In this document: in pieces, positions 14,319 through 23,669 of the stretch
Layout: every line of letters begins with the position of its first letter
Position numbering within the stretch: the stretch's first letter is position 1
Assembly: GCF_006716115.1 (NCBI RefSeq)
Contig: NZ_VFOO01000001.1
Coordinates: 3,985,183 to 4,049,182, forward strand
Reading direction: 5' to 3'
Length of the DNA: 64,000 nt
Source: Subtercola boreus
Lineage (GTDB): Bacteria; Actinomycetota; Actinomycetes; Actinomycetales; Microbacteriaceae
Notes under the pieces: model-generated
Database searches by the model: none
What the model saw: the letters and a program-made list of their open reading frames with translations, nothing else
What the model was told of the DNA's origin: nothing
Program-made: the position numbers and the translations under genes

Positions 14319-16298
14319 ATGGATGCCCGCCCCACCGGTCTCGTCTCCGACCGTTTCGAGCTGGCCGACCTGCTCGGCAGCGGCGGCTCGGCGTCGGTGT
14401 TCGTCGCACTCGACACGGCGACCGGCGACAGGATCGCGTTGAAGGTGCTGCACCCGCACCTCTCCGGCTCCGTCGCCGCGCGGGAGGCCTTCTTCGTCGA
14501 AGCCCGGGCAGTCGTTGCGCTCCGGCACCCGAACATCGTCGGCGTGCTCGACTTCGGGGTGCACGAGGGTGCAGGCGAACCGCTGGCCTGGATCGCGCTG
14601 GAACTGGCCCCGGGCCTGACCCTCGCGGAGCACGTGGAGCGATTCGGGGCGCTGCCCTGGCGCGACGCACTCGCGATGGCGGACCGGGTGCTGCGCGCGC
14701 TCGAAGCGGCGCACGCTGCAGGGGTGGTGCACCGTGACGTGTCGCCGGCGAACGTGATCCTCGGGCCGGGCGGCGACATCCGGCTGGTCGACTTCGGGCT
14801 GGCGGACGCGGCCGGCCGGCCGACGCTCGCGTCGGACATCCTGCGGACCGTGCCCGAGCCGCCGACGAACGTGCTGCCTGTCGCGTCGGCGGATGGCGCG
14901 GACGCCGCGGATGCGGAGGGTGCGGAGCGACGCTCGGCGCCCGTCCGCGGTGCTCCGGCGCCGGTTCTCGGCGTGCTCGGCAGCGCGAACTACATGTCCC
15001 CGGAGCAGGCGCAGGGCCTGCCAGTCGATGAGCGCGGCGACCTCTACCAGGTGGGGGCCCTGCTGCACTTCGCGCTGACCGCCCAGCCGCCGTTCGTGCG
15101 CCCGACGGTGACCGGCGTCATGCGAGCGCACGTCTCCGCGCCGCCCGCCGTGCCCTCGGTGCTCCGCTCCGGCGTCCCTCGCGGTGTCGACCGGCTCGTC
15201 GTGAAGGCGCTGCTGAAGGATCCGGCCCAACGTTTCGCGTCGGCCGGGGCGATGCGCGCGGAGGTGGTGGCGCTCGCCGCCCGCCGGAGCCCGGTCGCTG
15301 GCCCGGCGAGTCCGGTGGCGGCTGCTCCGTCGGGAGACAGCTCAGGGCGCGTCGCTGCGGTGACTGTGGCCGCCCCCAGCCGCGCGGCCCGTCCGGCGGC
15401 TGCCAGCCCGGTCGGTGCCGCTGCCGGCGCTGCGGCCACGGTGGTCGGTGCCGCCGCCCCGACCGCCCTGCCCGCCGCGGCCGGCGCCCCGCCTACCCCG
15501 ACCGCCCTGCCCGCCGCGACCGGCGCCCCGCCCACCCCGGTCGCGCTGTCGCCCCTTCCCCCCGCAGGCGGCACCTCCGTGCGCGGAATCGTCGTCGCGG
15601 CCGTCGTCCTCACCGCCACCGTGGTGGCCGTCGCCTGGACGCTCTCCCTCGGAGCCGCCCCCAGCTCGACCAACGCCGCACCGCAGCCCGCCTCGACCTC
15701 GAGCGTCGACCCCGCCGCTGCGCTCACCTCCGCATCGCCGGGGCCTGAGACATCCGCGGCCCCTTCCCCCACTCCGAGCGCCGCTCTGTCGCCACCGCCC
15801 GTGGCGGTCGCCCCCGTGACCGTGGCGGTCCCCCCGGTCGCAGGTGTGGACGTCTCGATCGCGCAGGGTCTGATCACCTCGGCGGGCCTGGCCGTGGGCA
15901 CCATCTCTCCGCGCGATTCGCCCTTGCCGCGCGGTACCGTGCTGTCAAGCGCACCGGATGTCTCCACCGCCGTCCAGGCGGGCACCCGTGTCGACCTCGT
16001 GGTCGCCTCAGGCTCCAACGCCGTGCCTCCCGTCGCAGGGCTCACCCAGCAGGATGCGGTGTCCCGCCTCCAGGCCGCAGGCTTCGCCGTCGCAGTGACG
16101 ACGCGCACCCAGCAGGGCGCGCCGGCCGGCCTGGCGCTCTCGAGCGACCCGCCCGAGTCCACCGTGCTCACCCTCGGCATCGTCGTGACCCTCACCGTGG
16201 CGGTGGCCCCCCAGTCGACAAGCACCCCTGTTCCCACCGCCCCGGGCTCGACCGTCCCGCCGACGACCTCGGCCACCCCGATCCCGCGCCAGCCCTAG
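14319..16298 (+). CDS. PknB-like Ser/Thr protein kinase with PASTA repeats
   Basis: 659 residues. Kinase domain about 10-320: Gly-rich loop GSGGSASVF, ALKVL (Lys), VEARAV (Glu), HRDVSPANVIL (catalytic loop), VDFGLA (Mg-binding) and YMSPEQ. The catalytic loop has Ser where most kinases have Lys (HRDxSPxN rather than HRDxKPxN), a variant found in several active kinases. A long Ala/Pro linker includes a duplicated A-P-P-T-P unit, then a single membrane helix (GIVVAAVVLTATVVAVAWTL) and two PASTA domains (from about 515 and 580). PASTA domains bind wall fragments, so this kinase should sense cell-wall state. It sits in one operon with a lytic transglycosylase. Confidence 0.88.
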   Translation: MDARPTGLVSDRFELADLLGSGGSASVFVALDTATGDRIALKVLHPHLSGSVAAREAFFVEARAVVALRHPNIVGVLDFGVHEGAGEPLAWIALELAPGLTLAEHVERFGALPWRDALAMADRVLRALEAAHAAGVVHRDVSPANVILGPGGDIRLVDFGLADAAGRPTLASDILRTVPEPPTNVLPVASADGADAADAEGAERRSAPVRGAPAPVLGVLGSANYMSPEQAQGLPVDERGDLYQVGALLHFALTAQPPFVRPTVTGVMRAHVSAPPAVPSVLRSGVPRGVDRLVVKALLKDPAQRFASAGAMRAEVVALAARRSPVAGPASPVAAAPSGDSSGRVAAVTVAAPSRAARPAAASPVGAAAGAAATVVGAAAPTALPAAAGAPPTPTALPAATGAPPTPVALSPLPPAGGTSVRGIVVAAVVLTATVVAVAWTLSLGAAPSSTNAAPQPASTSSVDPAAALTSASPGPETSAAPSPTPSAALSPPPVAVAPVTVAVPPVAGVDVSIAQGLITSAGLAVGTISPRDSPLPRGTVLSSAPDVSTAVQAGTRVDLVVASGSNAVPPVAGLTQQDAVSRLQAAGFAVAVTTRTQQGAPAGLALSSDPPESTVLTLGIVVTLTVAVAPQSTSTPVPTAPGSTVPPTTSATPIPRQP

Positions 16299-16387
16299 GG
16301 AACGGTCGCTCGGGCCGCCGAAGGGACCCGAATCGCGCCAAACGCATTCCAGCGGAACGGTATGGGCCCCCTGGGGCGCCGTCCGGC

Positions 16388-16434
16388 GGGGTGCGGGGCA
16401 GAGCGGGGGCGGGGGCGCGGGGGCGCGGGCGGGG
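16388..16434 (+). other. G-quadruplex-prone G tracts before the pst operon
   Basis: Seven G runs of 3-5 (16388-16391, 16395-16398, 16405-16409, 16411-16415, 16419-16423, 16427-16429, 16431-16434) separated by 1-6 nt fit a canonical quadruplex pattern on the plus strand. They lie about 125 bases before pstC and upstream of its candidate promoter. Nothing else recognisable is in 16299-16450. Confidence 0.6.
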
Positions 16435-16484
16435 CGCGCTGATCATTCCGCGTCCACCCCTTCTTCAGGCGGGCGGCCCCGGCC

Positions 16485-16506
16485 GTTCACGTGGCCGCAT
16501 GAACAT
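16485..16506 (+). promoter_or_regulatory. Candidate PHO half-site and -10 for pstC
   Basis: GTTCACGTGGC (16485-16495) matches the actinobacterial PHO-box unit GTTCAyyyrGs in all but one position. Five bases later GAACAT (16501-16506) fits a -10. The 5-nt spacing equals that at three other candidate boxes in this window. The adjacent upstream 11-mer does not match, although GTCCACC (16452) and CTTCAGG (16463) lie in 11-bp register. Weaker than the boxes at 20851 and 25899. Confidence 0.4.
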
Positions 16507-16559
16507 CGATCTGTTGTGATCCGCCCGCCCGGGGCGTGCTCGGGCGGAGGTGGTGTGAC

Positions 16560-17747
16560 GTGGCTGACGACAGAGCCTTCGAGTCGCTCACCGACCTGCA
16601 CGATGCGCTGAACCGGCCCACCAGTGTGAAGGTTCCCGTCGAGCGGGTGTTCGCGCCCGAGGTGGGCGGCGAGATCTTCGAGGCGACGAAGAGCAGGGGC
16701 CCGCGACATCCGGCCGCCGCCACCCGGACCGACCGGAGCACCCAGACCGACCAGCCCGAGCCCGCGAACCACCGCGACGTCGAGAAACGGTCGCTGCGCT
16801 CCAAGCCGTCCCGCTCAGACTCAGTCTTCAAGGGCGTCTCGCTCACGGCCGGCATCACCACCGTCAGCATCATGCTCGCTGTCGGCCTCTTCCTCTCGCT
16901 GCGTGCCAGCGACGCGTTGCAGGTCTCGGGCATCAACTTCCTGCTCGAACAGCAGTGGTCGCCGGAGACGCAGCAGTTCGGCATCGCCTCCGTCATCTTC
17001 GGCACGTTCACGATCGCGATCATCGCGATGTTCGTGGGGGTGCCGCTGGCTGTCGGGACGGCCCTGCTGCTCTCCGAGGTGGTGCGCGGACCGCTCCGCT
17101 CCTTCCTGGTCTCGCTGGTCGACCTGATGGCGGCGGTACCGAGCGTCGTGTTCGGCCTCTGGGGGCTGTTCTTCCTGCAGGCCGCCGTCATCCCGGTCTC
17201 GGCCTGGATCTCGACGTACTTCTCCTTCATCCCGATCTTCGCGGTCGAAGACGCATCGGGTGCCCGCCTGACCGAGGCCAGCGCCTTCACGTCGAGCGCG
17301 TTCATCGCGGGGATCGTGGTCGGCCTGATGGTCGTGCCCACCCAGACCTCGGTGATGCGGGAGGCGTTCTCGCAGGCGCCGATGGGGGAGCGCGAGGCGG
17401 CGTTCGCCCTCGGCTCCACCCGGTGGGGCATGATCCGCACGGTCGTTCTGCCGTTCGGGCGGGGCGGGATGATCGGGGGCATCATGCTCGGCCTCGGGCG
17501 CGCGCTCGGCGAGACGATCGCGGTGTACCTCATCATTTCGCCGATCTTCACGATCAACTGGGAGGTGCTGAAGACCGGCACGAACTCGGTCAGCGCCCTC
17601 ATCGCGCTGCGGTACGGCGAGGCCAGCCAGTTCGGGCTCTCGGCGCTGATGGCTGCCGGACTGGTGCTCTTCCTGATCACTCTGGTCATCAATTTCACGG
17701 CGTCGTCGATCGTCGCCCGGTCGCGCTCCGGCGCCGAGACGAGCTGA
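16560..17747 (+). CDS. pstC: Phosphate ABC transporter permease PstC
   Basis: 395 residues from GTG 16560, preceded by GGAGG with 9-nt spacing. A hydrophilic N-terminal extension of about 85 residues precedes six membrane helices typical of PstC. The permease EAA loop reads MGEREAAFALGSTRWGMIRTVVLPF, followed by GLGRALGETIAVYLI, both diagnostic of PstC. With PstA it forms the membrane channel for high-affinity phosphate import, driven by PstB. First gene of pstC-pstA-pstS. The long acidic/basic N-terminus is unusual compared with roughly 300-residue enterobacterial PstC. Confidence 0.95.
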   Translation: MADDRAFESLTDLHDALNRPTSVKVPVERVFAPEVGGEIFEATKSRGPRHPAAATRTDRSTQTDQPEPANHRDVEKRSLRSKPSRSDSVFKGVSLTAGITTVSIMLAVGLFLSLRASDALQVSGINFLLEQQWSPETQQFGIASVIFGTFTIAIIAMFVGVPLAVGTALLLSEVVRGPLRSFLVSLVDLMAAVPSVVFGLWGLFFLQAAVIPVSAWISTYFSFIPIFAVEDASGARLTEASAFTSSAFIAGIVVGLMVVPTQTSVMREAFSQAPMGEREAAFALGSTRWGMIRTVVLPFGRGGMIGGIMLGLGRALGETIAVYLIISPIFTINWEVLKTGTNSVSALIALRYGEASQFGLSALMAAGLVLFLITLVINFTASSIVARSRSGAETS

Positions 17748-17755
17748 GCCCGGCC

Positions 17756-19075
17756 ATGTCGATCACGACCCTCGAACGTCCCGCGGCCGAGAACGACGGC
17801 GACGGAGACGACGGCACCGGCTCCGGCGTCGGCACCGATGCCGCCCGCGCGACCGTCGCCGGCGGCGAAGCACCCGCCGCACCCACCCGCATCCCGTCGA
17901 AGGAGGGTGTCGAGGTCGGCCCGCGCCGCCGGCTCCGCGAGTCGACTCTGGATGAACGTTTCAACATCCTCGGCGCACTGGTCGCCGGCCCCACCGTCGC
18001 CACCCTGCTCTTCGGCTGGTTCACACCGCTGACCGGTCCGATCGGCTGGGTCGTGGTCGCGTTCCTCGCCTTCATCGGGTTCTACATCCTGCTCGTCTCG
18101 CTCCGATCCGACCGCGAGGAGGTCAAGGACCGGGTGCTGACGGTACTGCTGATCAGCGCGGGCACGATCCTGTTCGGTGCGCTCGCGTTCGTCGTGGTCT
18201 ACGCGGTGGGGCGCGGATCCGTGGCCCTGCCGCACCTCAACTTCTTCACCCAGACGATGGAGCTCGCGGGTCCCCTCGACGGGCTCGACGTCGGCGGGAT
18301 CTCGCACGCGATCGTCGGCACGCTCATCCAGATCTCGATCGCGCTCGCCATCACGATCCCGCTCGGCATCACGACGGCCGTCTTCCTGAACGAGATCGGC
18401 GGGAAGTTCGCCCGGTTCGTGCGAACGATCTCCGACGCGATGACCGCGCTGCCCTCGATCGTCGCCGGGCTGTTCGTGTACGCGGCGATCATCCAGCTCA
18501 TCACGCACCAGCGCTCGGGGTTCGCGGCCTCGCTCGCGATCAGCGTGATGATGCTGCCGATCATCATCCGGGCCTCCGATGTGGTGCTGCGGCTGGTGCC
18601 CGGCAACCTGCGCGAGGCGTCGTACGCGCTCGGTTCGACGCGCTGGCGCACGGTGTGGAGCGTCGTGCTGCCGACCGCCCGCTCGGGTCTCGTGACCGCG
18701 GTCATCCTCGGCACGGCCCGCGGCATCGGCGAGACCTCGCCCGTGCTGCTGACGTCGGGCATCACCGCGGTCATGAACCTGAACCCGTTCTCGGGCCCGA
18801 TGATCTCGCTGCCACTCCAGGTGTTCGACTTCGTGAAGTCGCCCGAGCCGAACATCATTGCGCGCGGGTTCGGCACGGCCGCGGTGCTGATCCTGCTCGT
18901 ACTGCTGCTGTTCGTGATCGCGCGGCTGATCGGCGGCAAGGGCCCCGGGCAGCTCAGCGACCGCCAGCGCCGCCGCGTCGCCCAGCAGTCGGTGGATGAC
19001 CTGCAGCGCATCGCCGCCCGCAATCACCTGCTCACCCCTTCCCCCGCCCCCACGACCCAGGAGTCGTCACCGTGA
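17756..19075 (+). CDS. pstA: Phosphate ABC transporter permease PstA
   Basis: 439 residues from ATG 17756, 8 nt after the pstC stop. An acidic Gly/Asp/Ala-rich cytoplasmic N-terminus (about 65 residues) is followed by extra membrane helices and then the transporter core: IPLGITTAVFLNEIGG, SDAMTALPSIVAGLF, REASYALGSTRWRTVWSVVLP and GTARGIGETSPVLLT. Eight predicted membrane segments exceed the usual six, as in other actinobacterial PstA proteins. It overlaps the pstS start (GTGA). Confidence 0.95.
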   Translation: MSITTLERPAAENDGDGDDGTGSGVGTDAARATVAGGEAPAAPTRIPSKEGVEVGPRRRLRESTLDERFNILGALVAGPTVATLLFGWFTPLTGPIGWVVVAFLAFIGFYILLVSLRSDREEVKDRVLTVLLISAGTILFGALAFVVVYAVGRGSVALPHLNFFTQTMELAGPLDGLDVGGISHAIVGTLIQISIALAITIPLGITTAVFLNEIGGKFARFVRTISDAMTALPSIVAGLFVYAAIIQLITHQRSGFAASLAISVMMLPIIIRASDVVLRLVPGNLREASYALGSTRWRTVWSVVLPTARSGLVTAVILGTARGIGETSPVLLTSGITAVMNLNPFSGPMISLPLQVFDFVKSPEPNIIARGFGTAAVLILLVLLLFVIARLIGGKGPGQLSDRQRRRVAQQSVDDLQRIAARNHLLTPSPAPTTQESSP

Positions 19076-20712
19076 CCCCGCGCATCCGTTTCCTCCGCAC
19101 CCTCGGTGCCGCCCTCGCCTTCGTCGTTCTCGTGATCGGGATCGGCGGCGGTGTCACCGTGCCGAGCGCCTCGGCCGAGATCTACCTGCCCATCACCGGC
19201 AGCGGGTCGACCTGGTCGCAGAACGCCCTCGACCAGTGGCGGAAGAACGTCGCCGCGAACTACGGCATGACGGTCAACTACTCCGGCAACGGCTCGTCGG
19301 CCGGGCGGCAGGACTTCATCAGCCAGTCGGTCGACTTCGCGGTGAGCGAGATCCCGTTCCAGGCGAAGCCGGAGGACCAGTCCGCGCCCGAGGTGCCGAC
19401 GAGCGGCTACGCCTACATGCCCATCGTGGCTGGAGGCACGTCGTTCATGTACAACCTGAAGATCGGCGGCAAGCGGGTCACGAACCTGCGCCTCGACGGC
19501 GACGTCATCTCCAAGATCTTCACCGGCGTCATCGTCAACTGGAACGACCCCGCCATCGCCGCAGACAACCCCGGTCTCGCGATGCCCGACAAGCCGATCG
19601 TGCCCGTGCTCCGCTCCGACGGATCGGGCTCGACCGCGCAGTTCACGCTCTGGATGTCGAAGCAGCACCCCGATCTCTGGAACGCCTTCTGCACCTCCGT
19701 CGGCCGGGATGCCCCCTGCGGTCTCACTTCTCAGTACCCCGGCTTCGGCAACGCGAAGCTGCAGAGCGGATCGCTCGGCGTGGCCGGCTACGTCAGCCAG
19801 GACTACGGAGAGGGCGCTATCACCTACGTCGAGTACTCGTATGCGCTGAAGTCGGGCTTTCCTGTCGCGAAGGTGCTGAACAACGCCGGGTACTTCATCG
19901 AGCCGACGGCGCCATCGGTGGCCGTGGCCCTCGTTGGTGCCCAGATCAACAGCGACCTGACGCAGGTGCTCGACGGGGTCTACAACAACGCCGACCCGCG
20001 CACCTATCCGCTGTCGAGCTATTCGTACATGATCCTGCCCACCGAGACCAACAAGATCTTCACCGCCGAGAAGGGCAAGACGCTCGGGGCCTTCACGAGC
20101 TATCTGCTCTGCGAGGGGCAGCAGCAGGCGCAGCAGCTCGGCTATTCGCCCCTGCCCCTGAACCTCGTGCAGGCGGCCTCCGACCAGGTGAAACGCATTC
20201 CGGGCGGGCCCGCGGGCGGTGTAGACCTCGCCAGTTGCAACAACCCGGCGCTGCAGATCCTCGACACGGCACCGCAGCCCGCTGACTGCGACAAGCAGGG
20301 CGCCAACCAGTGCACGACGGGCACAGCGGGTGCGGTCGTCGACACTCCGGTGACCGGATCGGGTTCGGGCGGCAGCGCGGCCGCGGCCCCGGGCGCCGGT
20401 GGTGGCGCGGCCGCGGTCGCTCCCACGGCGGAGGCCGCGGCGGCTGCTGCCGCTGCCGTGTCTGCTGCGGATCCGGCGGCCGCGGCCGCTGCTGGGGCAG
20501 CGGCATCCAACACCGCCGTCTACGACGCGAACGGCGCGATCGTCAGCGGGAACGCCGGGGCAGGCGCCTCCGTCGCGGTCTCGAAGCCGTTGACCCTCGC
20601 CGACCAGCCCTTCGGTCCGCAGCAGATCGTGATGATTGCCGCCGGAGTGCTGCTGCTGCTCGCGATCGCCCTACCGCCGTTCGTGTCGCGCCGTCTGAAG
20701 CGCAGCCGCTAG
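19072..20712 (+). CDS. pstS: Membrane-anchored phosphate-binding protein PstS
   Basis: 546 residues from GTG 19072, overlapping the pstA stop. Sec signal peptide (to about residue 36, ASAE), then a PstS domain: ITGSGSTWSQNALDQW, NYSGNGSSAGRQDFI, VDFAVSEIPF, IFTGVIVNWNDPAIA and VLRSDGSGSTAQFTLWM. These are the classic phosphate-cradle segments. Unlike most Gram-positive PstS it lacks a lipobox; instead a long Ala/Gly linker (about 425-490) leads to a C-terminal membrane helix and a Lys/Arg tail. So it is tethered by a transmembrane anchor. It ends before a terminator, which separates it from the inserted surface-protein units. Confidence 0.93.
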   Translation: MTPRIRFLRTLGAALAFVVLVIGIGGGVTVPSASAEIYLPITGSGSTWSQNALDQWRKNVAANYGMTVNYSGNGSSAGRQDFISQSVDFAVSEIPFQAKPEDQSAPEVPTSGYAYMPIVAGGTSFMYNLKIGGKRVTNLRLDGDVISKIFTGVIVNWNDPAIAADNPGLAMPDKPIVPVLRSDGSGSTAQFTLWMSKQHPDLWNAFCTSVGRDAPCGLTSQYPGFGNAKLQSGSLGVAGYVSQDYGEGAITYVEYSYALKSGFPVAKVLNNAGYFIEPTAPSVAVALVGAQINSDLTQVLDGVYNNADPRTYPLSSYSYMILPTETNKIFTAEKGKTLGAFTSYLLCEGQQQAQQLGYSPLPLNLVQAASDQVKRIPGGPAGGVDLASCNNPALQILDTAPQPADCDKQGANQCTTGTAGAVVDTPVTGSGSGGSAAAAPGAGGGAAAVAPTAEAAAAAAAAVSAADPAAAAAAGAAASNTAVYDANGAIVSGNAGAGASVAVSKPLTLADQPFGPQQIVMIAAGVLLLLAIALPPFVSRRLKRSR

Positions 20713-20756
20713 ACGACCGCCCCACACCCCTGTTGGCCCCTGAAGAGGGGGCCTGG

Positions 20757-20789
20757 AACCCCCGGAATCATGCGGATCCCGGGGGTTTT
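20757..20789 (+). terminator. Rho-independent terminator after pstS
   Basis: AACCCCCGG (20757-20765) pairs perfectly with CCGGGGGTT (20779-20787) around a 13-nt loop and is followed by TT, a good T-tract for this genome. It should end or attenuate the pstC-pstA-pstS transcript before the 870-residue gene. Confidence 0.85.
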
Positions 20790-20850
20790 CGGCTGCGCGC
20801 GGCAACGCCGCCCGGGCCAGCCCCAATGCGAAATGTCGGTGGGAGCACTC

Positions 20851-20872
20851 GTTCCCCGCGCGTTCATCTGGG
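20851..20872 (+). promoter_or_regulatory. Candidate PHO box before the large PstS-like gene
   Basis: GTTCCCCGCGC followed directly by GTTCATCTGGG gives two units at exactly 11-bp spacing; the second fits the consensus GTTCAyyyrGG at every position. Candidate -10 elements follow (CACCAT 20876-20881 or CATATT 20887-20892). The gap 20713-20941 otherwise holds only the terminator. Confidence 0.65.
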
Positions 20873-20941
20873 GGCCACCATCCGCCCATATTTTTTCCAC
20901 GTTCCCCTTTCAAACCGCTGGCTTCCAGCATGGAGTTCCCT

Positions 20942-23554
20942 GTGCCCTCTTCCCCTCGTCACCGCAGCAGCTACAGTTCGCCCCGGCGCACCTGGCTGCT
21001 CTCCGGAGTCACCGGCGTCGTCGTCGGACTCTCGGTCGGTGCGATCGTCGCCCTGTCTGGCGTGGTGCTGCCGAGCGGGACTGCGCACGCCGACGATTCG
21101 TCGGCCGTGACCGTGAAGGCCTCCGACCAGGATGTGGACATCGCTGACGCTCCGGCACCCGACCTCGCCGTGACGGTCTCGCAGACCCGCGGCCTGGTCT
21201 CTCAGGGACTCACGATCTCGTGGACGGGCGGGAAGAAGTCCGAACTCCCCTCCACGATCACGGGCGGGGCGGACTTTCTGCAGATCGCCCAGTGCTGGGG
21301 CGACGACCCCGCGTCGAGCACGCCGTCGCCCGACCGCACGACCTGCCAGTACGGCGGATTCTCGAGCCCCGGCGCCTCGCGCGACAGCTACCTGAGCAGC
21401 ATCGACGACGTCGCGCCTGAGGACATGGACTACACCGTGCCGTCGACCAACTTCGCGGTGCCGACGTACACGTCGATCCCGTTCCGCGCGGTGACCGGCG
21501 AGACCGTCGCGTCGGTGAAGGACGGGCAGCACAACGAGAGCGTCGACGTCAATCAGAACCCGTTCTTCACGAAGTACACGACGAATGAGGTCAAGTGGAT
21601 CGGGTCGAGCGACGAAGGCACGGGCAGCGCCAAGTTCGAGGTGCAGACCGCGCTTCAGGCGCCCGGCCTCGGCTGTGGTGCCCCGATCACGGCGGCCGAC
21701 GGCACGAAATCGGGTCGTGGCTGCTGGCTGGTGATCATCCCGCGCGGTGAGAAAGACCCGGGAAGCGCCGGCATCGACCAGTCGGGGTTGTTCTACGACA
21801 CCTGGAAGCACCGGATCGCGGTCAAGCTGACCTTCAACCCCCTCGGCGTGAACTGCCCGATCGGTGCCGCTGAGCGCCCGATCGCCGGCAGCGAGCTTGC
21901 GGCGGCGGCTGTCGCCTCCTGGCAGCCGGCCCTCTGCAACGCCGACGGAGGCGCGGTCTACTCGATCAGCACGGGGGCAGACACCGACGCCGCGCTCGCC
22001 GCCAACGGAACGGCCGTGGCTCCGCTCGCCCTCACCTCCTTGCCCCTGCCGGCCGAGGCCAGTGGCGGGGTCGACAACCTCACCTACGCACCCGTCGCGT
22101 TGGGAGGACTGTCGATCGGCTTCGCCGTCGACCGGGTGCCCTCCACCGTCGAAGGCACCCCGCAGAAGGTCATCGATTCGGCGGGCCTGCCGTTCTCCTC
22201 CCTGAAACTCACCCCGCGGCTCGTGGCGAAGCTCCTGACCAACTCGTACATCGATTCGCTGCCGACCGGCGCCGACCGTTCGCACGTCGGCTACAAGAGC
22301 CCTGCGGATCCCGGCAAGAACGCGCGCAATGTGACGCTGGATCCCGACTTCCTGGCGATCAACGATCCCGAGTGGAAGTACATGAACGTGATCAGCCCGT
22401 CGGTGGCCGACCTGCTGGAGCCGCAGGGGCGGTCGGATGCCGCGACCCAGCTCTGGAACTACGTGCTCTCCGATCCCTCCGCCGTCGCCTTCCTGAACGG
22501 CGAGCCCGACGAGTGGGGGATGATCGTCAACCCGTGGAGCAGCACGAGCGACGAGGTCGTCCAGACCGTCAACAAGGACGGGAAGGGCCTGGTCCTGCCG
22601 CGCGACAGCTTCCCGAAGACCGATCCGATCGACCAGGCGGCGACCGACAACGGCGGGGAGGTCAACCTCGTCACCTGGCGGCCCTACGTCAACGACCTCG
22701 ACAGTTCGGCCTACCTGACCCTCCGCGGTGACGGCCAGACTCTCGGCTTCTGGAACCCCACAGCGGCCACGCCCAAGTACGACAAAGCGGTGCGGAGTCT
22801 CCCCGGCCAGCAGAGCGTGCTCGGGCTGACCGACACCTCCTCGGCCGCCCGATACCAGGTGGTCTCGGCGGAGCTCCAGAACCCGGCCGGATCGTTCGTG
22901 GCGCCGACGGTCGATTCTCTGACGGCGGCCGCCGCTGCCATGACGGCGAACGCGTCGCAGTCGCAGGTCTACACCTTCGACCCGAAGAGCGAGGCGGCGA
23001 AGGCGGCCCCGACCGCCTACCCGCTGGCCATGCCCGTGTATGCGGCGGTGAACCGCACCATGGACGACGCCGACCTCCGCAAGGACTTCGCCGCGTTCAT
23101 CCGCTACGCCGCAACCGACGGCCAGAGCCCCGGCGACACCCTCGGCGAACTGCCGAGGGGGTATGCGCCGATCCCGTCGGGCTGGGAGGCCCAGGCCCTG
23201 GCCGCCGCCGACATCATCGAGTCGGGAAGGCTGCCGGACACCTCCACTCCCGCCGCGACCCCTGCCCCCGCGGCGGGCACGACGGCCCTCACCCCGGCGC
23301 AGGTGCAGGCCGGTGTGACCGTGTCCCGCCCGGTCGGCGCTGTCTCCGGCGCCGTTCCCGCTGCGGCGATCATCTCGGCGCCCGAGACGACCGTCGACCC
23401 GACGGGTGCGGTGGCCGCACCCCTGCTGGGACCGGCGACGCCCGCCGACCCCGCGGGCGGCCCCATCTCCGCCGCCGTGCCCGCGAGCGTGCTCGCCGGA
23501 CTCGGCGCCGCTGGTGCGGTGCCGTTCCTCTCCCGCATCAGGAGGCGCACCTGA
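20942..23554 (+). CDS. Large secreted PstS-like protein with C-terminal anchor
   Basis: 870 residues from GTG 20942 (GGAG 6 nt upstream); ATG 20930 is an alternative. A twin-basic N-terminus and membrane segment (SGVTGVVVGLSVGAIVALSGVV) lead to an exported region. Residues about 50-340 form a beta-rich part with paired cysteines. The later half resembles phosphate/PstS-type binding proteins: LTPRLVAKLLTNSYIDSLP and, near the end, YPLAMPVYAAVNRTMDDADL with FAAFIRYAATDGQSPGDTLG, as in the closing helices of PstS. The C-terminus is an Ala/Pro linker, a hydrophobic segment and RIRRRT. It lies in the pst locus under its own candidate PHO box. Role proposed: cell-surface phosphate or phosphoester capture. 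No close described family is known to me. Confidence 0.72.
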   Translation: MPSSPRHRSSYSSPRRTWLLSGVTGVVVGLSVGAIVALSGVVLPSGTAHADDSSAVTVKASDQDVDIADAPAPDLAVTVSQTRGLVSQGLTISWTGGKKSELPSTITGGADFLQIAQCWGDDPASSTPSPDRTTCQYGGFSSPGASRDSYLSSIDDVAPEDMDYTVPSTNFAVPTYTSIPFRAVTGETVASVKDGQHNESVDVNQNPFFTKYTTNEVKWIGSSDEGTGSAKFEVQTALQAPGLGCGAPITAADGTKSGRGCWLVIIPRGEKDPGSAGIDQSGLFYDTWKHRIAVKLTFNPLGVNCPIGAAERPIAGSELAAAAVASWQPALCNADGGAVYSISTGADTDAALAANGTAVAPLALTSLPLPAEASGGVDNLTYAPVALGGLSIGFAVDRVPSTVEGTPQKVIDSAGLPFSSLKLTPRLVAKLLTNSYIDSLPTGADRSHVGYKSPADPGKNARNVTLDPDFLAINDPEWKYMNVISPSVADLLEPQGRSDAATQLWNYVLSDPSAVAFLNGEPDEWGMIVNPWSSTSDEVVQTVNKDGKGLVLPRDSFPKTDPIDQAATDNGGEVNLVTWRPYVNDLDSSAYLTLRGDGQTLGFWNPTAATPKYDKAVRSLPGQQSVLGLTDTSSAARYQVVSAELQNPAGSFVAPTVDSLTAAAAAMTANASQSQVYTFDPKSEAAKAAPTAYPLAMPVYAAVNRTMDDADLRKDFAAFIRYAATDGQSPGDTLGELPRGYAPIPSGWEAQALAAADIIESGRLPDTSTPAATPAPAAGTTALTPAQVQAGVTVSRPVGAVSGAVPAAAIISAPETTVDPTGAVAAPLLGPATPADPAGGPISAAVPASVLAGLGAAGAVPFLSRIRRRT

Positions 23555-23669
23555 TGCCCACATTCTTGGAACCCGTGACGACCGGCGACGACTGCCGGCC
23601 GCACACCAAGTCGAGACGCCGTGACTGCGGATGCTCGGTAATCACTCCCGAAAAAAGGAATCGCACCCC

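Noticed and set aside
16487..19027. 846-codon minus-strand open frame
   Set aside because: Antisense of pstC and pstA; Asp/Arg/His-rich product typical of an antisense shadow.
20864..23563. 899-codon minus-strand open frame
   Set aside because: Antisense of the large PstS-like gene; no signal, no domain, charged low-complexity product.
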